Positions 8,770-20,565 of a stretch of 64,000 bases of DNA are shown here, piece after piece. A model generated the notes under the pieces. The model had not been told where the DNA came from. It was given only the letters and a program-made list of their open reading frames with translations, and ran no database searches. The position numbers and the translations under genes are program-made. Source of the stretch: Cristatella mucedo (Eukaryota > Bryozoa > Phylactolaemata > Cristatellidae); contig WPIO01000036.1 of assembly GCA_009760855.2 (NCBI GenBank), positions 1,941,001-2,005,000 on the forward strand. Direction: 5' to 3'. How positions within the stretch are numbered: the first letter of the stretch is position 1; each line of letters begins with the position of its first letter.

Positions 8770-11761
8770 AGCTTGTAATAGAATGTAGTGTATCTCCGTC
8801 TGTAACTTCACAAAGCCATAAACACTATATGGGTATTACGCTTGACAGGTTTTTTTTATAACAAACTGACAGCCGAAGCGGCTTTCAGTACGCCTTCGGT
8901 AGCCAACAGACTTCGTCTGACGCAGCAAAGAGAAAGTGGAAAGCATAGCAGAGTCAGGAGGGCAGTTCAGGTAGTGAGTAGCATGAAAGTAGCAGCTCAG
9001 CACTGCTGAGAAGGATGAGCCATAGTCAGCAGTAGGAGAGTAGTTGTCGTTGCGAAAGAATTGTGGAAGCGAGTTATACATTCTAGGACCTGCAGAGTTA
9101 AAGCTTCCGTCGCCAACGGTCTTTAAGCGGAGGAATGAAACAGCTAATTTATTGTCCACACAGGACCTGAAGGCGCGAAGAGGCTGAAACTGGTGCAGCA
9201 GTTCAGCTAGGTACGAAGGAGCCAAGCCGTGGCGGGCCTTGGGGGTCAGCCTAAGAACTTTGCTCTGTATCCATTGCTCAACCGGCATCCATCCTAGTTC
9301 TTTTAGCAAAGAAGACACGTGCTCAAACCTCTGGGACTTGAAAACTAGCCTTGCAACCATATTCATAGTCAGCTGCAGTGGCCAAGTTGCTTTCTTTGGT
9401 CGCCCAGCCAAAAGTCAATTACAATAATCAAGCCGAGACAGAACTAAGGAGCTAGTCAAATTGTTTGCAAGCCACTGTGGAAGACAGCTCCTAATCATGG
9501 ATGGGGATCAGACGTGATGGCTAGCTGTAGAAGCAGTCTTCTGAATGATGCTTCTGAAATTTAGGCAGCTGTCGAAAACGACGCCTAACTTTCGAGCACG
9601 TGGTGGTGAGTGCACAACAGCATCAACTATTAGAAGAGCAAAGCCTGTTAATCCAGCAATACGCTAATGGTGTCCTTAGAGCAGCCGTTTGGTTTTATCG
9701 TCATTTATTTTTAAGAAGTTTTCCGACATACAGGATCGAATGTCGGCAAGGCAAGCATTCGGTTCTCAGTTGCTGCAGCATATTCCGGCGGTTTGAATGA
9801 CAAATACAGCTGAGTATCGTCAGCGTAGAAGTGATATCCTATTACATGGTTCTTAATCACTTTTCCCAGAGCTGTAGTACAAATGGAGAACAGCAAGAAA
9901 ACGAGTGCTGACCCTTGAGGGACTCAACAGGTGACTGTTCTCGTGCGTTAGAAATGACCCACACACAATACGGATTGAAAACGATCAGACAGGTGCGATT
10001 TAAACCACGCCAGTTCCTCTTCTGGCAGACCGATCGTTGTTCTCAATCGTTCAAGCAGAACATCGTGATCAATGGTGTCGAAGGCAGCAGACAGACCTAG
10101 CGGAGCTAGGGCAGTGACATTCCCGTCATCATTGCCACGTAGAATGTCATTGTTAACACGGAGGAGAGCAGTTTCGGTAGAGTGCTGCATCTTGAACCCT
10201 GATTGAAATGTTTCTGACATTCCGTTATTTTCAATATGTTCAACTAGCTGCTTAGTAACAATTTTTTCAAGAATCTTTGATAAGAACGGAAGGAGAGAAA
10301 CTGGACGATAGTTTGCTAGGACTTCTGTGTCTAATCCAGGCTTTTTAAGAATAGGTCTAACGATTGCCGATTTGAAGGACTTGGGACGACCCTTTCTCCC
10401 AAAGAAGCTTTAAAAATCTCAGTTAGGGCAGGGCTAAGTTGGTCTGCAAGTGAAGACCACGGACAAGGTGGTATAGGGTCTTCAGGAAACGAGCTCTTTT
10501 TACTTGACCTTATTAAGATAGCCACATCGCATGCAGAAACCTCGGAAAACTTTTTAAGGAAGGTCACGGGTTGTGATTCAGCAATTGCTTTAGTCGGATG
10601 GGGCTTTATGGAGGAACGAACGTGCACAATTGTTTCAGTAAAGAAAGCTGAAAACCTCTCGGCTGAGCCCTTAATATCTGGGGAGTCAGACCTCTCAGCA
10701 TTGGCCAGTAAATGGTTCACTGTCTTATAAATCTGTTTAGGGTCCGACTAGCAGGAATTTAGCTTTCGAGTGAAAAACGAAGCGCTGACTTTTTAGCTTC
10801 CGGGTGTAAACTCGAAGGAAGTCTTTGAAATTGACGGGATGTGGATCAGACCTCGATTTCTCGAAACGACGTTCAAGTCGGCGCTAAAACCGGCGCATTT
10901 TTAGCAGTTTTTTTGTAAATTGAAAGGAATCTACGCGACTCTGTACACGGACGGAACGAACGGGAGCACTTGTTCTTGGTTGTCAAGAGCACTCCTGCGT
11001 GTCACGTTTACTGCATCAGTATCAGTGAGGGTACCGAGGCTGCCGATCGAGTCTGAATGCAGATCAAGAAGAACTGCACCACAAACAGATTTGCGTTTGA
11101 TGAGCACCTGATTGCAACCGATTCCAACGATGGCCCGTGCGAAAAACGATTCGAGAACAACAATTGCAACCCAGCCAACCACCTTGTCAGAACGTGTTGG
11201 CTGATAAAATGAGAACCCGGATGGAGTGGTCTCAGATATACAGCTACTGAAACAAGGCGTCATCCAAGTTTCGATAAGCAGAAATGCATCTAGTTTCTCC
11301 TGGACCACCTGATCGCGGATAAGTAACCCGTGTTTTTAGCGAGCGGGCATTTTAGTAGGCGGAATATAAGAGGTTGTCCAACAACTGGGCGACGGCAATG
11401 AAGTGGCTTGCATTCACGTCGACGTGTATCCGGCCCGGCAGACGCGGGCCCTTCGAATTTGAATTGGACCTTAGTAACGGCCGCCGGTCGCCGTTCCACT
11501 GCACGCTGGGCCACGGCATGTGAGTACTACCGAAACGAGTACTATTCAGCGCTTAAAACCTACGGGTCGTAGGTTTGAGAGCCGAGCTGTTGATAGGGCG
11601 AACGCACAATACAGGAAGGTTCTCTCTGACCTGCCGAAGAAAGCCTGCTAGTAGGTAGCGACTAACGGCGACATCGCACCGTGTGCTAAGCAGGTCCTGT
11701 CTTGTGTAGCAAATCCGAGGACAGCTCATAAATAGTCACAGCGAAGATAATAGCGGAATAC
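8770..11761 (-). mobile_element. LINE family A, near full length (5' end to 3' end), disrupted
   Basis: Read on the minus strand: the 5' end at 11761 ('tattccgctattatcttcgc') coincides with that of the copy ending at 52898. Then comes the endonuclease region with 'KLDAFLLIETWMTP' (about 11310-11270), a linker, and RT with '[19 protein letters not shown]' and '[17 protein letters not shown]' (10220-10040), '[14 protein letters not shown]' (about 9840-9795), and the C-terminal 'LVFKSQRFEHVSSLLKELGW' region (9345-9290). The 3' end 'acagacggagat' is at 8790. Many frameshifts; not active. It lies in gene 1 intron 2. No separate ORF1 is visible. Confidence 0.85.
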
Positions 11762-11769
11762 TAGCTTAC

Positions 11770-13150
11770 CAAAATACAGTCCAGCGAATGTCTTCAAACG
11801 ATTTTGGCAAGTAAAGGCTTCTTGCCAGTTACGAATCTCGTCTCTTCTGCCACGGTATGGCATGCTGCCTGCGTTCGTTCGCAGTCAGTTTTTGAGCATA
11901 CGAGGCTGTTGTAGTGATCGACAGACATAGTTACTGAGCAGCTGCATTGCAGTCATCTGCTTTTTTCCTGACGGGCATGCTAATTTACAATTGACAAGCC
12001 TTACTATGCATGGATAGCTGGATCGGATCGAAAGCAGTTTGTCGCTCAATGTCGCTCAGGGTCCGCTGTAGCGAACTTAAATCGCCGGAAATGCTTTTGA
12101 CGCGCTATAGTGGGTGTGGCTAAACCTGCGGCAATTTACTCTTTGGTAGTTGATCTAAAATTGCTAGTCGTGTGCATAGGTTCGATGCAACTCTGATAAA
12201 TCCAGGTTCGACGCCAGTACGGTTTTTGCAAAGTTGCGACTCCATTGCATTTCTCAAAGTCGCTGATTCTGCAATGCTTTGTGAATTTCTTGCGTGGTTT
12301 AGAAAACCAAGACTATTTAATAGCAGGGAAGGAAAAGACGCATCTGCGTAAATTTGTTGATGGCTCCGGGACTCCCAAAATGAAGATACGTAGCCATTAC
12401 AGTTATCATTTGAATGTACTCTTGTAACGTATCTCCGTCTGTAACTCCACAGATTCATAAAGACCAAGGTCAGCTGTAATCCCTCGACCCATTCTTCCAA
12501 ATTAAATTCCCGTTCCATATGCAATATACCATAATAATATCTGACATTATTCTTGAATTTACCACTGAATTACGTCCACAGCGCCGAAATTTTGGACATC
12601 GGCTTATTGGTTCTTTTATGATAAAAGTTGCCTTTATACTCTTCCGTCGTGAGCTTACAAAATGTACCACTGGACCACTTCCAGCAAATCTTCAGTGACT
12701 CATCATCAAGCAGCATATCAACTTATTATCAACTTATATCACCTTATCAACTTGTCAACAATTTCTGTCATTCTCGTCTGGTTCCAGCCATTATTTAGCT
12801 CCACTAAGCTTGCCTATCTGAAGTTTTTCCCGAACTAACTTCTAGGCGCAACACACTTTATGTATGACCCTGACCCACACGATTACGCCACTGCCGAGCT
12901 TCGAATGCCTAACACTGATCGTGCCTGGAGCTCTTACTAAGGTCTGTAGCTTATGGCAGACTGCATTTCCCGATTCTTTTCATTGGACGACGTTCAAATG
13001 GAGCTGAAAAAACTTAATCAGCTGGCACAGCCTTAGCTGTGCTGGTGTCATCCCTTTGTTTTAGTATGGATCTGGGTGATTTTGATCTCTATGTTTAGAA
13101 AGCTAGTAGGGTGCTTTTGAATCACGTTCGATGTGCTTAAATATAAAATG
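11770..13150. other. Gene 1 intron 2, unassigned; LINE A 3' scrap at 12427-12470
   Basis: 'acgtatctccgtctgtaact' followed by 'ccacagattcataaagacc' at 12427-12466 is the family A 3' end in minus orientation with an acgtt-like target. Otherwise I see no gene or known repeat. Confidence 0.5.
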
Positions 13151-13154
13151 TTAT

Positions 13155-13275
13155 TTATACATATAGTACCCTGCGAGAACTTAATCTCTATTCAGGCATT
13201 TCACATATGCAGCGAGGCTCGAGCCTTTGACCTTGGCCAGACCTTCGTCAGGACAAGTACCTTTGCCACTTCGGT
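13155..13275 (-). mobile_element. SINE family 2 (tRNA-derived), decayed
   Basis: 'gagaacttaatctctattca' and 'ggctcgagcctttgacc' match the copies at 46095 and 53008. Minus orientation, as the tRNA-like B box lies at the high-coordinate side. Confidence 0.6.
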
Positions 13276-13279
13276 GAGT

Positions 13280-14380
13280 CGATTTAGGCACTGAATAAAT
13301 ACATTTTTATTGTTTTAACCTGGTTTCTCTCAAGACCAGCGCCTATGATGCAGATATATCCAGTAAACTTCCTAATAGAGCCTGGCTGGAGCGAATAATT
13401 TTTCTTTCATCAGTCGAACAAGCATGGATGTATGGATTGGAGCGTAGCCTGAAGGGTTACTTCTGACACGCTGGATGAGCAAATGCCAGTTTAGATCACA
13501 GGCTGGCAGTGTTCAATGAAGTGCGATGCCATATGAAGTACGGATGCTATATGAAGTATGAATGTTTTTTTCCAATCCATTCGTGATTCTGTTGCATCCA
13601 GGTGCATTTCAAGTCGGACTCAGAGGACATGTCATGAAATCGGCTCTTTATCAAGTCGCTGAAGCAAGTCAAATCTGTAGTTTAGGCTGAGCAGACAAAT
13701 GGTCGACCAGCTATTTGACAACAGTGCTTCGACATGCTTTTGCTAAAGGCTCGTTCAGCAGAGGTATATAGTGACATTCAGCATTCACTCCTAGACCGAA
13801 CACACAGTGATGGAAATCTAGGTGTAATTAGATCTCCATGATTTCTTTCTAGGTCTGTCTGCGGAAGTGTTACACGGGATTCTGGGTTCGATATGCCTGG
13901 ATTTGTATTGTATATTATATTTCATATTTAATTAAATTGTATTATATTATTATGCTGTATTTACATATTATGCTATTTTATTCTTTATTTTATGTATTAT
14001 ATTTTAAAGCATATTACACTATATTATATTATACTATATTACATATATTAAACTACATTATATTGCATAGGATTTTATTATTGGAAGCTTACATCTCCGG
14101 GCTTGATAGGAAGTATTCACAAGCTGCCTAAAATGCTTTGCAGATGTCAAACCTCCAGAACCGCCAGGCTTAAGCCACGAGACATTAAACTCATTCAAAT
14201 TCTTAGGCAATCTCGTAACGTATAAACATGAGACCTGAGGCCTCATGCATTGGCAATGAAACCCAAAAAATACTCTCGCTGGGATCGGTGAATGACTGCG
14301 TAACCTTTGCAGTACAGTGGAAGTGGCTGTAAAAAGCTGCTCCGCAACCTCTGGGCTACCACTGTAGCTCTGTAACCGAT
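13280..14380. other. Gene 1 intron 2, unassigned; AT-rich tract 13905-14070
   Basis: The AT-rich tract consists of imperfect 'tattatattata'-like units. I see no gene. Confidence 0.5.
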
Positions 14381-14389
14381 TGAGCTACC

Positions 14390-14878
14390 GAGATTGCTCC
14401 CCCGAGACTGCTCCTCCGAGACTGCTCCCCCGACACTGTTCCTCCGAGACTGCTCCTCCGAGACTTCTCCCCCGGTACTGCTCCTCCGAGACTGCTCCTC
14501 CGAGCCTGCTCCTCCAAAACGGCTCCCCGACACTGCTCCTCCAAAACTGCTCCTCCAAGACTGCTCCTCCGAGACTGCTCCCCCGAGACTGCTCCCCCGA
14601 GACCGCTCATCCGAGACTGCTCCTCCGAGACTGCTCCTCCGAGACTGCTCCTCCGAGACTGCTCCTCCGAGACTGCTCCCCCAAACTGCTCCTCCGAGAC
14701 TGCTCCCCCGAGACTGCTCCTCCGACACTTTTCCTCCGAGACCGCTCCGCCGAGACTGCTCACCTAAGACTGCTCCCCGAGACTGCTCCCCTGAGACTGC
14801 TTCCCGAGACTGCTACCCCTAGACTGCTCCCCAGAGACTGCTCCCCGAGACTGCTCCTCCAAGACTGCTCCTCCGAAG
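14390..14878. repeat. Minisatellite, 14-bp unit (tgctcctccgagac), about 34 copies
   Basis: The unit 'tgctcctccgagac' repeats with variants (ccccga, ccccaa, tccaaa). Because 14 is not a multiple of three and the unit has no stop in these registers, long open frames appear on both strands, giving PPRLLPRDCSSETA-like or SEEQSRRSSLGGAV-like peptides. These are artefacts of the repeat. The array abuts a LINE B fragment at 14880. Confidence 0.9.
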
Positions 14879-14879
14879 G

Positions 14880-15960
14880 CCTCAGTTGCCACATCGCATA
14901 ACTTTTCGCCGACCTGCACTGGCTACCAGTCAAGCAACGGATCGACTTCAAGGCTTTGTCGCTCACGTTTAGGGCCTTTTTATTCTTTAACTCTAGTCTA
15001 TCTATCAGATCTATTTTCCCACCTGGCCAAGCATTGTACAAGCATTGCCGAGCATTGTACCACTCGCTTTTCGGAATCCAACTGTTTACCTATACCTCGT
15101 ACAAACCTCATATTCTTCGGAGACCGGCATTTAGTTGGTATGCTCCCAAAGCCTGGAACTCCCTCCCGACTTGCGAAACGACATCCCCTGACTTGACCAC
15201 ATTTAAAATGAACTTGAAAACGCACCTATTTATGACAGCATTTAGTCGGTGCCTTGATTCTTTCTCCGTGTGCTTATGTGCTGACACTGTGCATGCTGCC
15301 ACTAGCCACACTTGCGTGCTGACACTGTGCATGCTGCCACTAGCCACACTTGCATGCTGACACTGTGCATGCTGCCAACTAGCCACACTTGCATGCTGAC
15401 ACTGTTCATGCTGCCACTAGCCACACTTGCATGCTGACCCTGTGCATGCTGCCACTAGCCACACTTGCATGCTGACACTGTGCATGCTGCCACTAGCCAC
15501 ACTTGCATGCTGACACTGTGCATGCTGCCAACTAGCCACACTTGCATGCTGACACTGTTCATGCTGCCACTAGCCACACTTGCATGCTGACCCTGTGCAT
15601 GCTGCCACTAGCCACACTTGCATGCTGACCCTGTGCATGCTGCCACTAGCCACACTTGCATGCTGACACTGTGCATGCTGCCACTAGCCACACTTGCATG
15701 CTGACACTGTGCATGCTGCCACTAGCCACACTTGCATGCTGACACTGTGCATGCTGCCACTAGCCACACTTGCGTGCTGACACTGTGCATGCTGCCACTA
15801 GCCATGTTATTCATGTCGTTTATCAAGCATGATACCACTCTCTATTTGATCGTGTTTCCTTTTCAGCAAATTTTAAGCATCTATAAAGAGATTGAGTGCT
15901 TTGGGGGCACTTTGTCGACTTAATTTTTATTGTAAATATTATTATTATTATTAATGTAAG
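14880..15960 (+). mobile_element. LINE family B, 3' part with expanded 3' UTR minisatellite
   Basis: It starts within the RT C-terminal region ('FADLHWLPVKQRIDFKALSL' equivalent, about 14908-14970) and continues through 'SWYAPKAWNSLPTC' (15130-15170) into the 3' UTR. The UTR is enlarged by a 38-bp tandem array (15278-15805). It ends with the family hairpin remnant and (ATT)n at 15935-15955. Confidence 0.8.
15278..15805. repeat. Minisatellite, 38-bp unit, about 14 copies, derived from LINE B 3' UTR
   Basis: The unit begins 'tgctgacactgtgcatgctg' and continues 'ccactagccacacttgca'. Ordinary LINE B copies carry one to two related units (…gacactgtgcatgctgccac…). Variant units (ccaact, gttcat, gaccct) occur in the same order twice, giving a four-unit higher-order repeat. 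Confidence 0.93.
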
Positions 15961-15969
15961 TCTAAGTGG

Positions 15970-16078
15970 TATTTCGTATGCATTCAGTAGCCAACAGCCT
16001 TCATCTCAGGTAACAAAAAGAAATTGAGAAGCTCCGCTGAGGCAAGAGAACAGTTAAGGTAGCAGGTAGCATTGTACC
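15970..16078 (-). mobile_element. LINE family A 3' scrap
   Basis: 'cattcagtagccaacagcct' and 'ggtagcaggtagcat' match the C-terminal coding/3' UTR junction of family A in minus orientation. Confidence 0.6.
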
Positions 16079-16264
16079 ATATCTACATTGTATACCCAGT
16101 GAGAGAGTTTCAACTCTTTCTAGGCACTTTACCTATGTTAGTAAAAGAAGCATTGTAAAATTATTAGTGGCAGAATGCACACTAAGCAAATATTAGCTAA
16201 TTTTACGATCTCATTTGTTTAGCAACAGAAGATCCTAGATGGCTATAACGACAGCTTACAGTTA

Positions 16265-16640
16265 GCAGTAAAGGATTGCCCTCTGCATGATTAGACCCCT
16301 CGTCGACCTCGGTCGTGAAGAGTGAACACCTTACCTCCTGTGCTATTACAGCCCATACAATGTCAAAGGGCATAGCATGGTTAGATGTGACATGTTAAGT
16401 GTCAAAATTTTAAATTACAGTGTCAGTGCGTATAATTCTTCATAGCCAGTGCTGCAACAGTAACGAGGGCCCTTGCATAAACTTGGGCCAGTCAACCTGA
16501 TTCAAATAGTAGCCGAGATTAAAAAACTGCAGCCACGACTAAGACATAGTATATTGTAATTCATATGTATAGCGCGCTAAGAGAACTCAATTTCTATTCA
16601 GGTGCTTCACATGTGCCAGTACGAATCATGAGTATTGCAC
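16265..16640 (-). mobile_element. SINE family 2 remnants
   Basis: Two pieces: 16275-16345 with 'ctcgtcgacctcggtcgtga' and 'agtgaacaccttacctcct', related to 60405-60490, and 16565-16640 with 'gagaactcaatttctattca' and 'ggtgcttcacatgtgcc', related to the family 2 tail. Confidence 0.5.
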
Positions 16641-16936
16641 AAAATGACCCTAGTTGTCGTTAGCCGGATGTTTCTCAAGATGGATTTCCGTATTCGCGAC
16701 TCTTTAGATAAATACACTTTCGAAGCCTTTCGGTGCTCACTTACTAACCAATCGTATGCAATTACCTAGTGAGTAGCCTCAGACCTAAAACAAATTGCTT
16801 TTATTTATCAAGGTTTGAAACTGCTACTCCAGTCATTCACTGTATTTACCTGGTGCACTTGATGTGGAATCAATAAAAGGCTGTCCATACTTGCTAAATT
16901 AAATATTTTAATACATATCAAGTAAACATGAGCTCA

Positions 16937-16938
<2 letters not shown>

Positions 16939-17006
<68 letters not shown>

Positions 17007-17027
17007 ATAGCTATATATAGCCAAGAA
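16939..17027. repeat. (TA)n microsatellite
   Basis: A nearly pure TA run with one interruption near 16994. Confidence 0.97.
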
Positions 17028-17538
17028 GCATCTCACATTTTTCTAATCCATTGAGCGAATAATTTCTCGGCCAAGGCATAAATTGGCGGAACATGCTCAG
17101 TTTTGAGTTTTGTAATTATTTTAAGCTATCTCAGGCTAGGTCGCCCACTAGTGACTGAACAACCTCAACGATACCATAGCGGCTCACGCTGATTCACTTT
17201 TTCCTGGCATGGGCCTGCTTATGCGGGCGACGGAAATGCTCTGTGTTGCACAACCGCTGATATTGTCAAGGTTTGACACTCAAAAAAACAAGGACTTGTT
17301 GGAAATCATCATTATTAATCCTCATAAAAATATTATCGTCGTTGTTTCCAGCTGCGATTTTTCAGATTCCTTATCGAGGCTAACTTTCAAAAGATATTAA
17401 CACCACGGTGAGCTTTGTTAGTTTGTTACTTTTAAGCTTCTAGTTAGTTTTAGCTAAATCAACACAAAAATCAACCAAAAAGTGGTCACGTCAATGCACA
17501 AACGGTAAGCATTATCAATGAAAATCATTGAAGCCTAC

Positions 17539-17979
17539 CGCAGAAGGTGACGTTGCCTAGCTCAGAATTTGAATCGTGAAATTCTGTATCATAGGACACG
17601 TCAGTGTAGCTAACGCCGCACCTCAGATTGTTAACCAGAACTAAATACATAGGGTTCCTGAGGTTCCATGGAAATGTGAAAGTCACGCTCACGTCGGTTG
17701 GGTTGTGTGCATAGTCGTCCTTGATCTTGCATCTAGTACTCTCAAAGTTGAACGGCTCTCTGTTGTAGCGTGAACCATGAGGAAGATCACCAAGGCCAAG
17801 ACCAGATGGCATGCTGCACCAAACGTAAACTAGCTTGTTGCGAGACCTCTCAGTGCTGGAATGCATTTGCATTGATAGTGACCTCAGCCTTTTGCTTGGC
17901 AATGAGAGCACCTGGCACGTGATGCTGTACATAGCCGACATGTTCACACATGACTGGCGAGTGGTTGTGATAGTCAAAC
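17539..17979 (-). CDS. Gene 1 exon 2: six-cysteine module A
   Basis: The exon is 441 bases (147 codons), phase 1-1, acceptor ccgtctctaag, donor G|GTAGGC. It encodes the first extracellular module after the signal peptide. Six cysteines are conserved with gene 2: 'RQSCVNMSAMYSITC', 'YVWCSMPSGL', 'FESTRC', 'NNLRCGVSYTDV' and 'NVTFCG'. A signature 'VSVTFTFPWNLR' also matches gene 2 'LNLTFTFPWENR'. I do not recognise the family; the cysteine pairing and beta-rich look would allow an Ig-like or other sandwich fold, but this is inference. Two usable N-glycosylation sites (NMS, NVT). The donor is weaker than its neighbours' but keeps phase and position. Confidence 0.83.
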
Positions 17980-18529
17980 CTTAGAGACGGTAGTTCCAGC
18001 AACAATTAAGTTTATGGTATTTACGAGCGCATTTAACCGTTTAGCAATACAGATTCATGCTCGGGTATTACAAAATCTAATATCTTTGTGCACTTCATGG
18101 ATGTTCAAAGTATTTTCAGGTACTTTTGCAACTTGTCTGATGCGAGCATCACACAGACGAAGAATGCAACTATCTAGCCTCTAAACATGGAGGCAAGATT
18201 GACCATTGAGCATTGTATGCGAGTTATATGGCTGCTGCTTGATTATCTAAGACGTTAGGCCAAGATGCTCCTATCCTTGGTTGTGCTAGCTCATTGTACT
18301 AATTGCATTCATCTATGGTTTGATGACCATAGTTAATTTTCATAATTCTTTGAAATCATTACAATTTCAAAAGCTTGAACAAAAGTAACTTAAGTGAGGC
18401 ATCTGTTAAATTAGTTTAACTAAAGCTATCTTAGAAGTGCCGGTAGAAACTGGCTTCAGATTTAAATTTACCGGAAGTATATGCATATATCAACAGCATA
18501 ATATTTACTGAAAAGGCTAGCTTCACCAA

Positions 18530-18617
18530 TACTTTATTAAACCTAAAAATTCAGTTGGGCCTTGGCCAACTTGTACTTTATTAAACCTAAAAATTCAGTT
18601 GGGCCTTGGCCAACTTG
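18530..18617. repeat. Tandem duplication, 44-bp unit x2
   Basis: 'tactttattaaacctaaaaa' through 'ttggccaacttg' occurs twice in perfect or near-perfect direct repeat, immediately 5' of a LINE B fragment. Confidence 0.9.
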
Positions 18618-18639
18618 TGTGCTAAAGCTTTTAGGAAGC

Positions 18640-19075
18640 TATCTCGTCATCCTGTTCCAAAGTTAATCGATCACATGAATTCAACCTCAAATCCTTTGGA
18701 GACCGTGCCTTTAGTTCGTATGCTCCCAAAATCTGGAACTCACTCCCGACCTGTAAACAGACATCTCCTGACATGCTCACATTTAAAAAGAAGCTAAAAA
18801 AACTTACCTATTTATGACAGCATTTAGTAGGTTCCTGTGATTATTCCTTCAAGTGCTTATGTGTGCTGACACTGTTGCATGCAGCCGTTAACCATGCTTG
18901 CATGCTAACCCTGTGCGTGTCACCCCTAACCATGTTATTCTTGTTGTTTATCGAGCTTGTTACCACTAACCATTCGATCTGGCTTCCTTTGCGGCAATTA
19001 TAAAGCGCCTAGAAAGAGATTGAGTTCTGTGAGGCGCTTTATTAAATGTATTATTATTATTATTATTATTATTAT
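18640..19075 (+). mobile_element. LINE family B, 3' fragment
   Basis: Contains 'FGDRAFSSYAPKAWNS'-equivalent sequence (decayed), the 3' UTR with 'gctgacactgttgcatgcag', the terminal hairpin 'aaagcgcctagaaagagatt' and (ATT)n at 19050-19073. Confidence 0.8.
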
Positions 19076-19079
19076 CAAG

Positions 19080-19925
19080 TGCACCGTCAATTCTGCAAAC
19101 TTTCCTTTATGTATAATATTTTAAGAATTGAGCCTTCTTAGGCAAGCATGCCATAACCAGGCGGTAAAATAAGACGTTCGCAGTTTCTAAAAACAACGCC
19201 GAATCATCCTTGCAAGTCGCGAACATTGCAATATTCCACATTTCTTCAATTTCACTGAACATAACTCGCTTCTAACAAGCACATAATATTTACTTAAAGA
19301 TAATTCCACCGTGCATAAAAGTACCTTCGTTCTTTCGTAACGGCCCGCTAATCAGCTATTTGAATTGTTAACAGATTCAGGTATAAATTGTACAGTCTTC
19401 TCTTCATCTCGAATCTCTTAGCAGTACCTCTAACTAACCTCAACTCCTTGGATACCGTTAGTTTAGTTCGTATGCTCCCAAAGACATGAACTTACTGTCG
19501 ACTGAGGTCTTGAAAAACCCTAACTTGACGAAAATTAAGTGAATGCTAGAAAACCCACTTGCTTTTCATTTAAGTTGCCAGGTTTGCATCAATAAACCGG
19601 TCTTTATTGTTTCTGCAGATAGTCAAAATGAACATTTTAAGAAAAATAGAAGCTTTCGATTTCACCTGCACTGTTATTGGACCAGTGTTCACAACTATAA
19701 TGTTAAGTTACCTTTACAATAACGACTATGTAATTGTTTTATAATTTACGTCTGTCTCTGAGGTCTTCTATTTCACCGAACACGGATGGATTTTTAGTTC
19801 AGAAATGCCTTTATACTAAGCCATTAAAAATCCTCACCTTGAAAGTCGGACTTAGCGGCAGGATTTTAACACATTGATTCTAGGTCGCTGAGTAGAAAAA
19901 TCTCATAGGAATATTTGCTTGTCAG
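19080..19925. other. Gene 1 intron 1; LINE B scrap at 19395-19560
   Basis: The scrap has 'cgtatgctcccaaagacatg' corresponding to the YAPKAW region. The rest is unassigned intron between signal-peptide exon and module A. Confidence 0.5.
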
Positions 19926-19930
19926 CTTAC

Positions 19931-19997
19931 CTTCAGCCAGTAATTGCTCGATAATGGCAAGGACGAATAATGCAAAAGTAGACGCCACTGAAAGCAT
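19931..19997 (-). CDS. Gene 1 exon 1: signal peptide
   Basis: ATG at 19997 opens 'MLSVASTFALFVLAIIEQ' plus 'LLAE', a typical secretory signal peptide. The exon ends G|GTAAGC in phase 1, and the split codon with exon 2 gives Gly. Length (67 coding bases) and donor phase match exon 1 of gene 2 (73 bases). The first ATG was chosen because it places the hydrophobic core directly after the start. The 5' UTR and promoter were not defined. Confidence 0.75.
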
Positions 19998-20340
19998 TTT
20001 ATAGGATTCTCACTGCAAAAGCTCTGTTGAGCGTTGTGAGCTTCTGACTTTGCGTTCAAATAAATTCGAAAGTCGCATTAATTGGAAATCATTGTAGCTT
20101 TCACATTAACATGATATATTTTAAGAACCTTTATTAGCTTCAGTTAGTCAGAATGTCACCTATCCGATTGATTCGCCAAAGAAGTGAATAAGTAGCCATT
20201 CCATTTTCAAATTCGTGGCGATAGCTGTAAAAGATCCGGATTTTCAGTTTTTAAATAAAGGCCGTGGACTTGTGCCTGCAGTTTCTGTGAGGATCGGAGC
20301 AAAGTTGCCAAAAACCAGTAACTAATGCCCATATTTACAT

Positions 20341-20565
20341 TGAAATGACGTCACTGACTTTTTGGAAAGATGGCTTGAGGTGGACGAAATTACTATGCAG
20401 ATATCATACACTGCCCTCAGAGGCCGCGCTAGCTTTCAAGGATCTCGTCTACATTTGGAACTTATTTCTCCTGAAGCTCGGGCTAGAAATAATATTTACT
20501 ACCCAGGCGAAGCAGCTGGGAAGCCTTACTTTAATGCTACTCAATCTACCCCTGTAATGAGCTAG
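20341..20565 (+). CDS. Candidate exon, unknown protein
   Basis: An open plus-strand stretch ends at TAG (20563-20565) and encodes, in part, 'RWLEVDEITMQISYTALRG', 'RLHLELISPEARARNN' and 'GKPYFNATQSTPV'. The amphipathic beta-like pattern and the sequon NAT look like a real extracellular domain piece rather than repeat. An AG at 20369 (ctttttggaaag) could be an acceptor; no good donor precedes the stop, so it could be a last exon. I do not recognise a family. It lies about 350 bases upstream of, and divergent from, the gene 1 start. Confidence 0.3.

Noticed and set aside
14243-15041. Overlapping long open frames on both strands with Ser/Glu/Gly or Pro/Leu/Arg repeats
   Set aside because: Created by the 14-bp minisatellite; no splice sites, no start context, same peptide in several frames.
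15278-15805. CRISPR array
   Set aside because: Units are contiguous without unique spacers and derive from a LINE 3' UTR in an animal genome.
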